Shown in pieces: positions 41,402 through 49,914 of a stretch of DNA of 64,000 nt (position 1 is its first letter; the number at the start of each line of letters is the position of its first letter). The translations under genes and the position numbers were made by a program. Location: positions 29,379 through 93,378 of the forward strand of contig JBBDXI010000081.1 in the NCBI GenBank assembly GCA_040902425.1, read 5' to 3'. The stretch comes from JBBDXI01 sp040902425 (GTDB taxonomy: Bacteria > Planctomycetota > Phycisphaerae > Phycisphaerales > UBA1924). The notes beneath the pieces are model-generated. The model had not been told where the DNA came from. It worked only from the letters and a program-made list of their open reading frames with translations, and searched no databases.

Positions 41402-42133
41402 ATGACGAGCAACGAGATCGCCACGAGGCTCAGCAGCGCGGGCATCAAGGTTCCTGCGCTATCGGAGCGTTTGAACCGGAATCCTGAGCCACTGGTAGGC
41501 TTCGATATCGACTCCGCGTCTGCTATCAAGACCTGGCGCGAGCTGCGCCAACGCACCGGTCAGACGGGTCTTTACCCGGTCATCGTCAGCGATCAGCACG
41601 ACCTTCTAGGGCTGACGGGCGCGGAGGCGCCGAGTGCGGCGGACATCCTGAAGGAAGCCGCAGGGATTGACGGCGCCAAGCGGCTTCAGCGGCTCGCCGC
41701 GGAGAACGAGGGGGCCGGCGAAGGCGACGAAGAGGGCGAGGCTGAGCGGATAGCCGAGTTCACCGTGCCGTGGAACCTGCTCGACGGCAAGCCGCGCGAC
41801 GATCTCAGCCTCGTTCTGCTGCCGACCACCAGGGCATGGGAGGCGTGCGCCTATCTCGCGTTCGAGGCGGTGAACTTCGACATCTCTTCGGACGCGCACG
41901 TGGCGGTGCACAAATACTGGCACGAGCAGTACGGGGCGGAACTTGTCACGTGCGGGGGCGACGTGCTGGAGTTCACGGTGGCACGGCCGCCGCGGGCCGA
42001 GGCGGCGGCGGCCAAGCTGGCGAGGGAGCAGTTCGCCTACTGCCCGGATCTCGTGGAGCAGGGCGTCGGCTCGTTGGGGGCGCTGACCCGCATTCTGGTG
42101 GGCGGGAACATCTGGTACTTCTGGTGGGATTGA
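41402..42133 (+). CDS. DUF4253 domain protein
   Basis: 243 residues. The C-terminal 120 residues are the DUF4253 domain: LLPTTRAWEACAYLAFEAVN, YGAELVTCGGDVLEFTVARPP and the characteristic end AREQFAYCPDLVEQGVGSL...WYFWWD. The N-terminal part has GLYPVIVSDQHDLL and an acidic low-complexity linker (EGAGEGDEEGEAE) near 105. Function unknown; the domain occurs in stand-alone cytosolic proteins. The ATG at 41402 has TAAGCT 7 nt upstream, overlapping the phhA stop codon. Confidence 0.88.
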   Translation: MTSNEIATRLSSAGIKVPALSERLNRNPEPLVGFDIDSASAIKTWRELRQRTGQTGLYPVIVSDQHDLLGLTGAEAPSAADILKEAAGIDGAKRLQRLAAENEGAGEGDEEGEAERIAEFTVPWNLLDGKPRDDLSLVLLPTTRAWEACAYLAFEAVNFDISSDAHVAVHKYWHEQYGAELVTCGGDVLEFTVARPPRAEAAAAKLAREQFAYCPDLVEQGVGSLGALTRILVGGNIWYFWWD

Positions 42134-42300
42134 CTCTTGAGCAGATTTCGTCGACGTCGCGCGCGGACGGCTACCGGGGGCGTTGCAGCCCAGCTACTTT
42201 CCTGGAGCCCTTCTGGCTGCGGAGTCGCGTTGGGCGCCGTGTCCGCGCTTGTCAGGCCCCGCGAGCACAGCTCTCAAAGTGCCAGCTGCCAGAGCGCGAG

Positions 42301-43173
42301 TCAGCCGGGGTTTTTCTGAGCGGGAGCGGGCTTGGCCTGCTCCGGCTGCTCCTTGAAGAACTTGACAATCAGTGCGGGGGCGTGAGCCGGGTACCGGTGC
42401 GAGCCGTCGTAGATCAGGGTCACCAGCGGCGTGCCTTTGGTCGAGTCGTAGCGCGTGCAGTCGCGGTCCCAGGGCTTGCCGGGTTCGGTGCAGCCGTTGA
42501 CCCTCTTCACGGCGTCGATCGTGCGCTGCTGGTTGTCGAACTTGACAAGCTCATCCTTCGTCCCCGCGATGTGCATGGCGGGCCTGGGGGCGAGCGTCGC
42601 GGCCCGGCCGGTGTAGGCGCCGGAGGGAGCGAAGGCGGCGAAGACGGGGGCCCGGGTCTTCCAGAGCAGGTAGGTGAAGGCGCCGCCGTTGGAATGGCCC
42701 ATGGCGTAGATGCGTCCGTCGTCGACCTTGTACTCCTTCCTGAGGGAGGCGAGGACGGTGTCGAAGAACTTCAGGTCGCGGTCGTCCTGGAGGCCCTCGC
42801 GGGCTTGCCAGCCGTTGCGCTTGCCCTCCGGATCGGTGAGCGCGCCGGGGGTGGGCAGGCCCTCCATGTAGACGACGATCGCTTCGGGCCATTCGGTCTC
42901 GATATGGAACGAGCGCGATGCCTGGCGGGCGTTCCCGCCGTGCCCGTGAAAGGCGAAGACGACGGGTGTGTCGGTCTTGGCGGCGGCGGGGGGGGCGGGG
43001 ATGTGGAGGAAGGCGAGCCGTTCGGCGCCCTCGACGGTCCAGGTTCGCCTGGTCAGGGCCGGCTCGGCCTGCGCACGTTCGCGCGGCGCGGGCGGGGCGC
43101 TCGTCTGCGGCGTGGCCTGACCGAGGGCCGCCGAAGCGGAGGCGAGGATGGCGATGCAGAGCCGGAGGTTCAT
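42301..43173 (-). CDS. Secreted alpha/beta-hydrolase esterase (PHB depolymerase/feruloyl esterase-like)
   Basis: 290 residues. Signal peptide to about residue 19 (LCIAILASASAALG). HGHGGNARQA is the oxyanion loop, GHSNGG (YAMGHSNGGAFTY) the nucleophile elbow with the catalytic Ser, and DGSHRYP supplies the C-terminal His. This is the LpqC/PHB-depolymerase-like branch that hydrolyses ester bonds of polyesters or feruloylated polysaccharides. A Pro/Ala/Arg linker follows the signal, and the tail is Lys/Pro-rich. AGGAAG precedes the ATG at 43173. The 167-bp gap to the DUF4253 gene holds nothing recognised. Confidence 0.87.
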   Translation of the reverse strand: MNLRLCIAILASASAALGQATPQTSAPPAPRERAQAEPALTRRTWTVEGAERLAFLHIPAPPAAAKTDTPVVFAFHGHGGNARQASRSFHIETEWPEAIVVYMEGLPTPGALTDPEGKRNGWQAREGLQDDRDLKFFDTVLASLRKEYKVDDGRIYAMGHSNGGAFTYLLWKTRAPVFAAFAPSGAYTGRAATLAPRPAMHIAGTKDELVKFDNQQRTIDAVKRVNGCTEPGKPWDRDCTRYDSTKGTPLVTLIYDGSHRYPAHAPALIVKFFKEQPEQAKPAPAQKNPG

Positions 43174-43265
43174 GGGGAGCTTCCTGGATGCGGATCAGCG
43201 GGCGACGGCAGAACGATGGGAGGCGGGCCGGTATTGCCCCGACCGGACAGCTGCGGGCGTCACGA

Positions 43266-44135
43266 TCACGCCTGGGCGATCTGCGTGTAGCTCTCCGGCC
43301 GCCGATCGCGGTAGAACTGCCAGACGTTCCGCACTTCCTGGATCATGTCCAGGTTCAGGTCGGCGACGACGACCTCGTCCTTGTCCCGGCTGGCCTCGAC
43401 GATGATCTTCCCCCGCGGGTCGCAGAAGTAGGACTGGCCGTAGAACTCGCCGATGTTCCACGGCGCCTCGCGCCCGACGCGGTTAATGGCCCCGACGAAG
43501 TACTGGTTGGCCACGGCGTGGGCGGGCTGCTCGAGCTTCCAGAGGTACTCGCTGAGGCCGGCGACGGTGGCGCTGGGGTTGAAGACGATCTCGGCCCCGT
43601 TCAGCCCCAGCTCGCGGGCGCCCTCGGGGAAGTGGCGGTCGTAGCAGATGTAGACGCCGAGCTTGCCGAAGTCGGTCTGGAAGACGGGGTAGCCGCCGGT
43701 GCCGGGCTTGAAGTAGAACTTCTCCCAGAAGCCGGGGTGGCAGTGCGGGATGTGGTGCTTGCGGTATTTGCCCAGGTACTGCCCGCGCTGGTCGATGACG
43801 GCGGCGGTGTTGTAGTAGACGCCCGCCATATCCAGCTCGTAGATCGGGACGATCATGACCATGCCGTGCTTGCGGGCGAGGTCCTGCATCAGGCGGATGG
43901 TCGGGCCGTCCGGGATCGGCTCCGCCGTCTCGTACCAGCGGGCATCCTGCTCGGCGCAGAAGTAGGGGCCGTAGAAGATCTCCTGGAGGCAGCAGACCTG
44001 GGCGCCCTTCTCCGCGGCCGCGCGGATCAGGGGGAGGTGCTTCTCGATCATCGCCTTTTTGATGTCGGCGAGGGAGGCGCCCTCGGAGAGGGGGTTGGAC
44101 GCCTGGATCAGGGCGGCTCGGGTGACTCGGGGCAT
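43266..44135 (-). CDS. Nitrilase-family amidohydrolase (N-carbamoylputrescine/beta-ureidopropionase-like)
   Basis: 289 residues. Catalytic triad Glu52 (CLQEIFYG), Lys126 (GKYRKHHIPH) and Cys164 (VYICYDRHFPE). Closest in appearance to carbamoyl-amide hydrolases (beta-ureidopropionase, N-carbamoylputrescine amidase): CHPGFWEKFYFKPG and VFNPSATVAGLSEYLWKLEQ. These release ammonia and CO2 from N-carbamoyl amines or beta-amino acids. A link with the deiminase at 19741 is tempting, but that protein is secreted and 22 kb away. GGAGG lies 7-8 nt before the ATG at 44135, fixing the start. Confidence 0.92.
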   Translation of the reverse strand: MPRVTRAALIQASNPLSEGASLADIKKAMIEKHLPLIRAAAEKGAQVCCLQEIFYGPYFCAEQDARWYETAEPIPDGPTIRLMQDLARKHGMVMIVPIYELDMAGVYYNTAAVIDQRGQYLGKYRKHHIPHCHPGFWEKFYFKPGTGGYPVFQTDFGKLGVYICYDRHFPEGARELGLNGAEIVFNPSATVAGLSEYLWKLEQPAHAVANQYFVGAINRVGREAPWNIGEFYGQSYFCDPRGKIIVEASRDKDEVVVADLNLDMIQEVRNVWQFYRDRRPESYTQIAQA

Positions 44136-44238
44136 CGGGCACCTCCGGGAGGAGTCTACCCCCGGCGGACCACCGGCCCTCGCCGCGCCCCCGGGGTAAC
44201 GCCCGCGTAACAGCCGCGGGGCGGAGGGCCGCGACCGG

Positions 44239-44244
44239 TACACT
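44239..44244 (+). promoter_or_regulatory. -10 box TACACT of leaderless transglutaminase gene
   Basis: TACACT is followed by 6 nt and the GTG at 44251; no ribosome site. Confidence 0.55.
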
Positions 44245-44250
44245 GCGGCT

Positions 44251-45429
44251 GTGATCGCCGGACTACTCATCGCCCTTGGGATCGCCGCGGCGCAGCCGGC
44301 GACGCCGCGCCCGGACGCGGCCGCGGCCGGCGTGGAGTACGAGGTCTTCTACCACCACACGCTGCGGAACCGGACCGACCGCGAGCTGCGGGATGTGATC
44401 GTCTACCTGCCCGTGCCCCAGTCCGACGCGTGCCAGAGGGTCGAGGGCTTCCGCATCGAGCGGAACACACCGGTGCACATCTCCAACCGGACGGACGCCT
44501 TCGGCACGAAGATCAAGCGGGTCGCGGTCGCGTCGATCCCGCCGAAGGGGGAGGTGGAGGTCGGGTTCTCGTGCACGGTGCGGCTCTCGCCGCCGGCAAA
44601 GGTGAATCTGGAGCCGGCGAAGGCCGCGGCGGCGGACGCGCTCGACACGATCCCGCGGGACATCCGCGACACCTACACGCGCGACCACGCGGTCTTCGGG
44701 CTGGGCACGGCCATCATCAAGGACACGGGGGCCCGCCTCCTCCGCGAGCACCCCAATCCAGTCCACCGCGCCCGGGCCATCCACGACCTGATCGCCTCGA
44801 CCTTCAAGTACCGCTCCGAGGACGGATGGGACCCTGCGCCCGAGGTGTTCCAGCGCCGCGAGGGCTCGTGCTCGGAGTTCAGCTACGTCTTCTGCGCCCT
44901 TTGCCGGGCGACGGGGATCCCGACGCGCTTTGTCGGGGCCTCGATCTGCCCTCGCGAGCCCGCGGCCGCCGATGCGCCGGAGGGCGGCCCATTCCAGGAC
45001 AAGGGCTGGCACCGCTGGGCCGAGGCGTACCTGCCGGGGCACGGCTGGGTGCCCTTTGATCCCACGCTGGACCGCGGGAAGCCGGCGAAGCAAGGCTTCG
45101 TCGGCACGCACCACGGGCGGACGCTCATTCTGACCCGCACCGGCGACAAGAGCCTGCAGCTCGGCCTCTCGTACATCGGGGCCAACTCGCACACGGGGGA
45201 GACCACGCGGGCGCGGTGGTTCACGTGGTCGAGGGGCACCGGGGCGGAACTGGAGCGTGCCCTGCGGCCGCGCGGCTCGGGCAAGCCCGATGAGGCGGCG
45301 CTGCGGGCGCTGGTCGCACGCTGGCCGGGGACGCGGACCGCGCTCGAGGCATCGCGGGTGCTGCGGAAGCTCGCCCACGCCGCGGATAGCCCGGCCCCGC
45401 CGCAGGATACACCCGATCCGCCCGGATGA
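44251..45429 (+). CDS. Secreted transglutaminase-like protein
   Basis: 392 residues from GTG 44251. Short signal peptide (IAGLLIALGIAAAQ). A beta-rich N-terminal domain (30-115) with YLPVPQSDACQRV is followed by the transglutaminase-like cysteine-protease fold with Cys207 (REGSCSEFSYVFCALCRATG), His254 (WHRWAEAYLPGHGW) and Asp270 (PFDPT). Such proteins act as periplasmic or surface peptidases or amidases. The C-terminal 70 residues are Arg/Ala-rich with a Pro-rich end. The start codon is fixed by the -10 box. Confidence 0.9.
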   Translation: MIAGLLIALGIAAAQPATPRPDAAAAGVEYEVFYHHTLRNRTDRELRDVIVYLPVPQSDACQRVEGFRIERNTPVHISNRTDAFGTKIKRVAVASIPPKGEVEVGFSCTVRLSPPAKVNLEPAKAAAADALDTIPRDIRDTYTRDHAVFGLGTAIIKDTGARLLREHPNPVHRARAIHDLIASTFKYRSEDGWDPAPEVFQRREGSCSEFSYVFCALCRATGIPTRFVGASICPREPAAADAPEGGPFQDKGWHRWAEAYLPGHGWVPFDPTLDRGKPAKQGFVGTHHGRTLILTRTGDKSLQLGLSYIGANSHTGETTRARWFTWSRGTGAELERALRPRGSGKPDEAALRALVARWPGTRTALEASRVLRKLAHAADSPAPPQDTPDPPG

Positions 45430-45441
45430 GCCCGCCCGCGG

Positions 45442-45447
45442 TACGCT
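45442..45447 (+). promoter_or_regulatory. -10 box TACGCT of leaderless AMP nucleosidase gene
   Basis: TACGCT is followed by 7 nt and the GTG at 45455; no ribosome site. Confidence 0.45.
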
Positions 45448-45454
45448 ACTGCCC

Positions 45455-46225
45455 GTGCGCACCAAGGACGCCATCATCCGCGACTGGCTCCCCCGCTACA
45501 CCGGGGTCGCCCTCAAGGACTTCGGCCAGTACATCCTCCTCACCAACTTCATCAACTACGTCGAGATGTTCGCCGAGCGCTTCGGCGTCCCCGTCGTCGG
45601 GCGCGACCGGCCCCTGCAGACCGCCACCGCGGAGAGCCTCACCATCCTCAACTTCGGGATGGGCTCCGCCATGGCCGCCACGGTCATGGACCTCCTGGCG
45701 GCCATCGACCCCGCGGCCGTGCTCTTCCTGGGCAAGTGCGGGGGGCTGAAGAAGACCAAGCTGGGGGACTTCGTCCTGCCGATCGCGGCCATCCGGGGGG
45801 AGGGGACCAGCAACGAGTACATGCCGCCGGAGGTGCCGGCGCTGCCGAGCTTCCGCCTGCAGCGGGCGGTCTCGCAGGCGATCGTCGAGAGCAAGTGCGA
45901 TTACTGGACGGGGACGATCTACACGACCAACCGGCGCGTGTGGGAGCACGACGAGGCCTTCCGCGAGTACCTGCGGAAGATCCGAGCGATCGGGATCGAC
46001 ATGGAGACGGCGACGATCTTCCTGGTGGGCTTCGCCAACTCGATCCCCAAGGGGGCCCTGCTGCTGGTGAGCGACAGCCCGATGACGCCCGAGGGCGTGA
46101 AGACGACCGCGAGCGACAAGGAGGTCACCGAGCGGTTCGCGCGGAAGCACCTGGAGATCGGGATCGAGGCCCTGATCGACCTGCGGGACAGCGGGGAGAG
46201 CGTGAAGCACTTGAGGTTTGAGTGA
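45455..46225 (+). CDS. amn: AMP nucleosidase, short form
   Basis: 256 residues. Hydrolyses AMP to adenine and ribose 5-phosphate. The sequence follows the short, Bacteroidetes-type enzyme throughout: LPRYTG, YILLTNFINYVEMFAE, LNFGMGSAMAATVMDL, LFLGKCGGLKKTK, YTTNRRVWEHDE, IGIDMETATIF and LLLVSDSPMTPEGVKT. The Glu/Asp of GIDMETAT bind ribose and the Asp of VSD acts on the base, as in the nucleoside phosphorylase superfamily. The long regulatory N-terminal domain of the E. coli enzyme is absent. GTG 45455 is supported by the -10 box and by alignment of the first residues. Confidence 0.93.
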   Translation: MRTKDAIIRDWLPRYTGVALKDFGQYILLTNFINYVEMFAERFGVPVVGRDRPLQTATAESLTILNFGMGSAMAATVMDLLAAIDPAAVLFLGKCGGLKKTKLGDFVLPIAAIRGEGTSNEYMPPEVPALPSFRLQRAVSQAIVESKCDYWTGTIYTTNRRVWEHDEAFREYLRKIRAIGIDMETATIFLVGFANSIPKGALLLVSDSPMTPEGVKTTASDKEVTERFARKHLEIGIEALIDLRDSGESVKHLRFE

Positions 46226-46276
46226 TCGGACGGGCGCGAGGCTACGATTGAGGCGGTCCTGTTGAGGAGTGGTTCG

Positions 46277-46553
46277 ATGCCCGGGTCCACGAGCAACGGC
46301 CGTCCCCCCGGCGAGATCGCGCAGCGGGGGGCTCAGATCTACGAGGAGCGGTTGCGCCCCCTCCTGGAGCCTGAGCACAACGGAAAGTTCGTTGTCATTG
46401 ATGTGGACACCGGCGAGTACGAGCTCGATCAGGACCACCTCGCGGCGTCCGACCGGGGCCGCCGCCAAGCGCCCCGGCGCACCGCTCTACGCGACCAGGA
46501 TCGGCGTTGGGACGCTCGGGCGCGTCGGGGGCCGATGGGCCGTGGACCGATGA
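46277..46553 (+). pseudogene. Frameshifted small gene, first partner of a decayed pair
   Basis: The ATG at 46277 has GAGGAG 8 nt upstream. Frame one encodes MPGSTSNGRPPGEIAQRGAQ and on through EHNGKFVVIDVDTGEYELDQ to LAASDR near 46462. The natural continuation (AAAKRPGAPLYATRIGVGTL, ending WAVDR and TGA at 46553) is in another frame, so one extra base or a two-base loss lies near 46455-46470. The corrected stop would overlap the next ATG as ATGA. The family is small DUF proteins that pair with clan AA aspartic proteases. Sequencing error is an alternative to decay. Confidence 0.65.
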
Positions 46554-46801
46554 TCGTCGGGTCGGTCCAGCCGAGTGGCGATGCCGTCGTGCCGGTCCGC
46601 GTTCGTGGACCACGGAACAAGCCCGCCGAGTTCGGGGCAGTCGTGGACACAGGGTTCAACGGCTGGCTGGTCTTGCCGCGCGACGCGATCCAATCGCTCG
46701 CTTTGCCGTTCCTGCTCGGGATGGCGATGCTGCGCGGCTGTCATCTCGCCATCGACGCGACCGATGGTGGCCGCGTCGAGATTCGGCCGCTCAACGCCTG
46801 A
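46550..46801 (+). pseudogene. Clan AA aspartic protease remnant with internal deletion
   Basis: 83 residues. The N-terminal half has the retropepsin-like active site VVDTGFNGWLVLP (Asp-Thr-Gly), and the C-terminal half has the closing motif LLGMAMLRGCHLAIDATDGG. In this family about 40 residues of beta-sheet normally separate ALPF from LLGMALLRG, but here the two are joined directly, so an in-frame deletion has removed the middle of the domain. The start overlaps the expected stop of the frameshifted partner. Activity is unlikely. Confidence 0.65.
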
Positions 46802-46898
46802 TCGGCTGCTCGCCGCCGGTCACGGGCCTGGGAGGAATTCCGCTCGGGAGGCACGCGGCACCACATCGGCACGCCGTGCGGCCGCGGCGCGCACGAAC

Positions 46899-46904
46899 TA
46901 CTAT
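46899..46904 (+). promoter_or_regulatory. -10 box TACTAT of leaderless ABC exporter operon
   Basis: TACTAT is followed by 8 nt and the GTG at 46913; no ribosome site. Confidence 0.45.
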
Positions 46905-46912
46905 CGCCGGCC

Positions 46913-47902
46913 GTGCCCGCCATTGAGCTGGAGAACCTGACGCGCCGGTACGGGGCGCGGCGCGGCGTCGAGGGGGTGTCGCTGCGCGTGCCGGCGGGGA
47001 TGCTGTTCGGCTTTCTGGGGCCCAACGGGGCGGGAAAGACGACGACCATCCGCGTGCTCCTGGGGCTGCTGAGCCCGACGGCGGGGGCGGCCCGGGTGCT
47101 GGGGTACGACTGCTGGCGCGACGGGCCGCGCATCAAGCGCGAGCTGGGCTACCTCCCCGGCGATCTGCGGCTGTACCCGTGGCTCAACGGGCTCTCCGCC
47201 CTCCGCATGGTCGGGCGCATCCGCGGGCTGGACCTGCTCCCCGCCGGGCGGGCCCTCGCCGAGGAGTTCGCCCTCGACCTGAGGGTCAAGGTCCGGGCCA
47301 TGTCGCGCGGGACGCGCCAGAAGCTGGGCCTCCTCCTCGCCATGGCCCACAACCCCCGCATCCTCATCCTCGACGAGCCCACCGCCAGCCTCGACCCGCT
47401 GATGCAGCGGACGCTCCACGCCCGGCTGCGCCGCATGGCCGCGGCGGGGGCCACGGTCTTCTTCTCCAGCCACACGCTCAGCGAGGTGGAGGAGCTGTGC
47501 CAGCGGGTTGCGATCGTCCGCGAGGGGCGGATCGTCGCCGACGAGACGCTGGAGGAGCTGCGGCGCTCCGCGGGGCACGAGGTGACGATCCGCTGGGGCC
47601 CCGGGGGGGGCGGCCCGCCGCCCGAGCCGCCGCCGTTCCTCGGCCTCGACCGACGCGAGCCGCGCGAGTGGCACGGGCTGCTCACCGGCCCGGTGGCGCC
47701 GCTCCTGGAGTGGCTCCGCGGGCGCGACATCGCCGACCTGACCATCGGCCGCCCGGACCTGGAGACGCTCTTCCGCACGTTCTACGAGGGCGGCGAGGAA
47801 CGGCACGGGCGAGCCGACGCCGTTTCCGGCACCCCGGTCTTCCGGGCAGACGGCACGCCCGTGGCACCCGTGGCGCCCGCGCGCGAGGGGGACATCGCGT
47901 GA
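46913..47902 (+). CDS. ABC exporter ATP-binding protein
   Basis: 329 residues. Walker A GPNGAGKT at 36-43, signature MSRGTRQKL at about 130-138 (in place of LSGGQ), Walker B LILDEPTASLD at 151-161 and the switch His in SSHTLSEVEEL. This is the ABC-2/multidrug-type family with a C-terminal extension of about 100 residues. GTG 46913 is set by the -10 box. The stop overlaps the permease start (GTGA), so both are translated together. Substrate unknown. Confidence 0.93.
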   Translation: MPAIELENLTRRYGARRGVEGVSLRVPAGMLFGFLGPNGAGKTTTIRVLLGLLSPTAGAARVLGYDCWRDGPRIKRELGYLPGDLRLYPWLNGLSALRMVGRIRGLDLLPAGRALAEEFALDLRVKVRAMSRGTRQKLGLLLAMAHNPRILILDEPTASLDPLMQRTLHARLRRMAAAGATVFFSSHTLSEVEELCQRVAIVREGRIVADETLEELRRSAGHEVTIRWGPGGGGPPPEPPPFLGLDRREPREWHGLLTGPVAPLLEWLRGRDIADLTIGRPDLETLFRTFYEGGEERHGRADAVSGTPVFRADGTPVAPVAPAREGDIA

Positions 47903-48714
47903 ACCGCGGCATCGTCCTCAAGTCCGCCCGCGAGCTGCTGCCGGCCACGCTCCTGCTCGGGGCCGCCATGGCAATCCTCCAGGCCATCCTCGCCTACGTC
48001 CTGCCGACGTTCGCCCAGCAGATCGTCGGCAACATCATGCAGATCCGCTTCGCCCAGACTTTCATCGAAGCGCTCATCGGGGCCAAGGTCGCCCCGGACA
48101 TGGACGCCGCGACCTTCGGGACCATCGCCTGGACGCACCCCGTCGCCCTCGCCCTGCTCTGGGCGCACGCGGCCATCGCGACCACCCGCGTCCCCGCCGG
48201 CGAGGTGGACCGGGGGACGATCGACGTCCTCTTCGGGCTGCCCGTGTCGCGCGTCGGGGCCTACGCCTCCGACACCCTCGCCTGGGGCGCGGCCGGGACG
48301 GTGCTCATCGCGGCGGCCCTCGCCGGCCACTTCATCGGCAGCCGCTGGCTGCCCGAGGGCCTGCGCCCGGACTGGGCGCGGGTGGTCATCGTGCTGGTGA
48401 ACATGCTGGCGATGTATCTCGCGGTCGGAGGCCTGGGGGCCCTGTGCTCGTCGTTCTCCGACCGGCGGGGGTGGGCCATCGGGCTCATCTTCGCCCTGGT
48501 GGTCACGTCGTTCCTCGTGAACTACCTCGCCCAGCTCTGGGAGCCGGCCCGGCGGTTTGAGTACCTGAGCGTGCTGCGGTACTACCGGCCGCTGCTGACC
48601 ATGCGCGACGGGGCGTGGCCGCTGGGCGGCATCGCCGTGCTCCTGGCGATCGGCGCGGCGTTCTGGGCGGCGGGCGCGGCGATCTTCGCCCGGCGCGACC
48701 TGACGACGACGTGA
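47899..48714 (+). CDS. ABC-2 type permease
   Basis: 271 residues from GTG 47899, overlapping the ATPase stop. Six hydrophobic segments are visible, for example LLPATLLLGAAMAILQAILA, TVLIAAALAGHFIG, VVIVLVNMLAMYLAVGGL, GLIFALVVTSFLVNYL and GGIAVLLAIGAAFWAAGAAI. The motif EVDRGTIDVLFGLPVSR before the third segment matches the ABC-2 permease coupling region. It forms the membrane part of the exporter with the preceding ATPase. Converges on the deacetylase gene with 14 bp between stops and no visible terminator. Confidence 0.9.
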   Translation: MNRGIVLKSARELLPATLLLGAAMAILQAILAYVLPTFAQQIVGNIMQIRFAQTFIEALIGAKVAPDMDAATFGTIAWTHPVALALLWAHAAIATTRVPAGEVDRGTIDVLFGLPVSRVGAYASDTLAWGAAGTVLIAAALAGHFIGSRWLPEGLRPDWARVVIVLVNMLAMYLAVGGLGALCSSFSDRRGWAIGLIFALVVTSFLVNYLAQLWEPARRFEYLSVLRYYRPLLTMRDGAWPLGGIAVLLAIGAAFWAAGAAIFARRDLTTT

Positions 48715-48728
48715 TTCACCGGCCGCTC

Positions 48729-49754
48729 TCACCGCAGCGACGGCCAGAACTCCCCCTGCACCTCCCGGACCCGCCCCGCGATCTCCAAGCCCCGCTCCCC
48801 GTCCTCGACCGCCGGAGGCCCCGCCCCGGCAAGCACATCCACGCACGCGCGGACGCTGGCGGGCAACGCCTCCAGGTCATACCCGCCCTCCAGCACCAGC
48901 GCCAGCCGCCCGCCCGCGTGCCGCCCGGCGATCCCGCGCACGACGCCGCACAGGTGCGCAAACCCCGCCTCGGTCACCAGCATCTCCCCCAGCGGGTCCG
49001 CGCGGTGCGCATCGAAGCCGGCGGAGACCAGCACCAGATCCGGCCGGAACTCGTCCGCAATCGGGGCGAGCACACGCCCGAAGACGGCCGCGTAGTCCCC
49101 GTCGCCGCAACCCGCCGGCATCGGCACGTTCACCGTGTACCCGCGCCCCTCGCCCTCCCCCACTTCGCCCGGCGCCCCGGTCCCGGGGTAGAACGGGTAC
49201 TGGTGCGTGCTGAAGAGGAGCACCGAGGGGTCGCCATAGAACGCGGCCTGCGTGCCGTTGCCGTGGTGGACATCCCAGTCCACGATCAGCACCCGCTCCG
49301 CCCCCAACCGCGCACGCGCCCCGGCCGCGGCCACCGCGATGTTGTTGAAGAGACAGAACCCCATCGCCCGCCCCGGCTCGGCGTGGTGGCCGGGCGGACG
49401 GACGAGGGCGAAGGCGGCCCCCGCAGCGCCGCTCATGACGGCCTCGGCCGCGTCCACCGCGGCGCCGGCGGCGAGGAGGGCGGCGTCGATGCTCTCCGGC
49501 GAGAGCGACGTGTCCGGGTCGAGGTCGGCGCTGCGCCCGCGCAGGCGGAGCAGGTTCGTCACGTGGGCGGGCCGGTGGATGTGGTGCAGCGCCTCGCGCG
49601 AAACGGGGCGGGCGGGCGCCCAGCGCACCCCTCCCACCGGCTCCCGCCGCAGCGCCGCCAACACCGCCAGGAGCCGCTCGGCCCGCTCCGGGTGGCCCAT
49701 GCCGGGGTCGTGCCCCAGCATCCGCTCATCGGAGATCAGCAGCACGTCGCCCAC
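48729..49754 (-). CDS. Histone deacetylase family amidohydrolase
   Basis: 341 residues. Zinc-dependent deacetylase fold: GHPERAERL at 20-28, the His pair His123-His124 (RPPGHHAEPGRAMGFCLFNN), zinc ligands Asp161 and His163 (VDWDVHHGNGTQ) and Asp248 (SAGFDAHRADPL). Bacterial members act on acetylpolyamines, acetoin-utilisation proteins or other N-acetyl substrates; the target cannot be read from sequence. GTG 49754 follows a TAGGCT -10 box by 6 nt. The upstream neighbour on the same strand is a 23-residue Lys/Arg-rich peptide gene. Confidence 0.93.
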   Translation of the reverse strand: MGDVLLISDERMLGHDPGMGHPERAERLLAVLAALRREPVGGVRWAPARPVSREALHHIHRPAHVTNLLRLRGRSADLDPDTSLSPESIDAALLAAGAAVDAAEAVMSGAAGAAFALVRPPGHHAEPGRAMGFCLFNNIAVAAAGARARLGAERVLIVDWDVHHGNGTQAAFYGDPSVLLFSTHQYPFYPGTGAPGEVGEGEGRGYTVNVPMPAGCGDGDYAAVFGRVLAPIADEFRPDLVLVSAGFDAHRADPLGEMLVTEAGFAHLCGVVRGIAGRHAGGRLALVLEGGYDLEALPASVRACVDVLAGAGPPAVEDGERGLEIAGRVREVQGEFWPSLR

Positions 49755-49760
49755 GCCGCA

Positions 49761-49766
49761 AGCCTA
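49761..49766 (-). promoter_or_regulatory. -10 box TAGGCT of leaderless deacetylase gene
   Basis: TAGGCT on the minus strand, 6 nt, then the GTG at 49754; no ribosome site. Confidence 0.5.
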
Positions 49767-49784
49767 CTCGCCGCGGCCGGGGCC

Positions 49785-49822
49785 CCCAAAACGACCGCGG
49801 GGCCGACCTTTAGGCCGGCCCC
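49785..49822 (-). terminator. Terminator-like hairpin downstream of the basic peptide gene
   Basis: On the minus strand GGGGCCGGCC, loop TAAA and GGTCGGCCCC pair fully if a G-U wobble is allowed; TTTT follows 7 nt later. The wobble would be an A-C mismatch on the plus strand, which supports minus-strand use. A second hairpin (GCCCGCAC / GTGCGGGC, about 49847-49866) lies between it and the peptide stop. Confidence 0.6.
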
Positions 49823-49914
49823 GTGCGATCGGTGGCTGGTGTAATGGCCCGCACGGGTGTGCGGGCCGGAATGGTTCGATCCCGATTCGAAACTCGGACG
49901 TGAGAGGGTGTGCT

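Noticed and set aside
46262..46801. One continuous 179-codon gene
   Set aside because: Its two halves belong to two different small families and the second has its own ATG in an expected ATGA overlap, so it is read as a frameshifted gene plus a second gene.
49867..49895. GGTTCGATCCCGATTCGAA resembling a tRNA T-arm
   Set aside because: No acceptor, D or anticodon stems can be drawn around it; it lies downstream of the 23-aa peptide gene.
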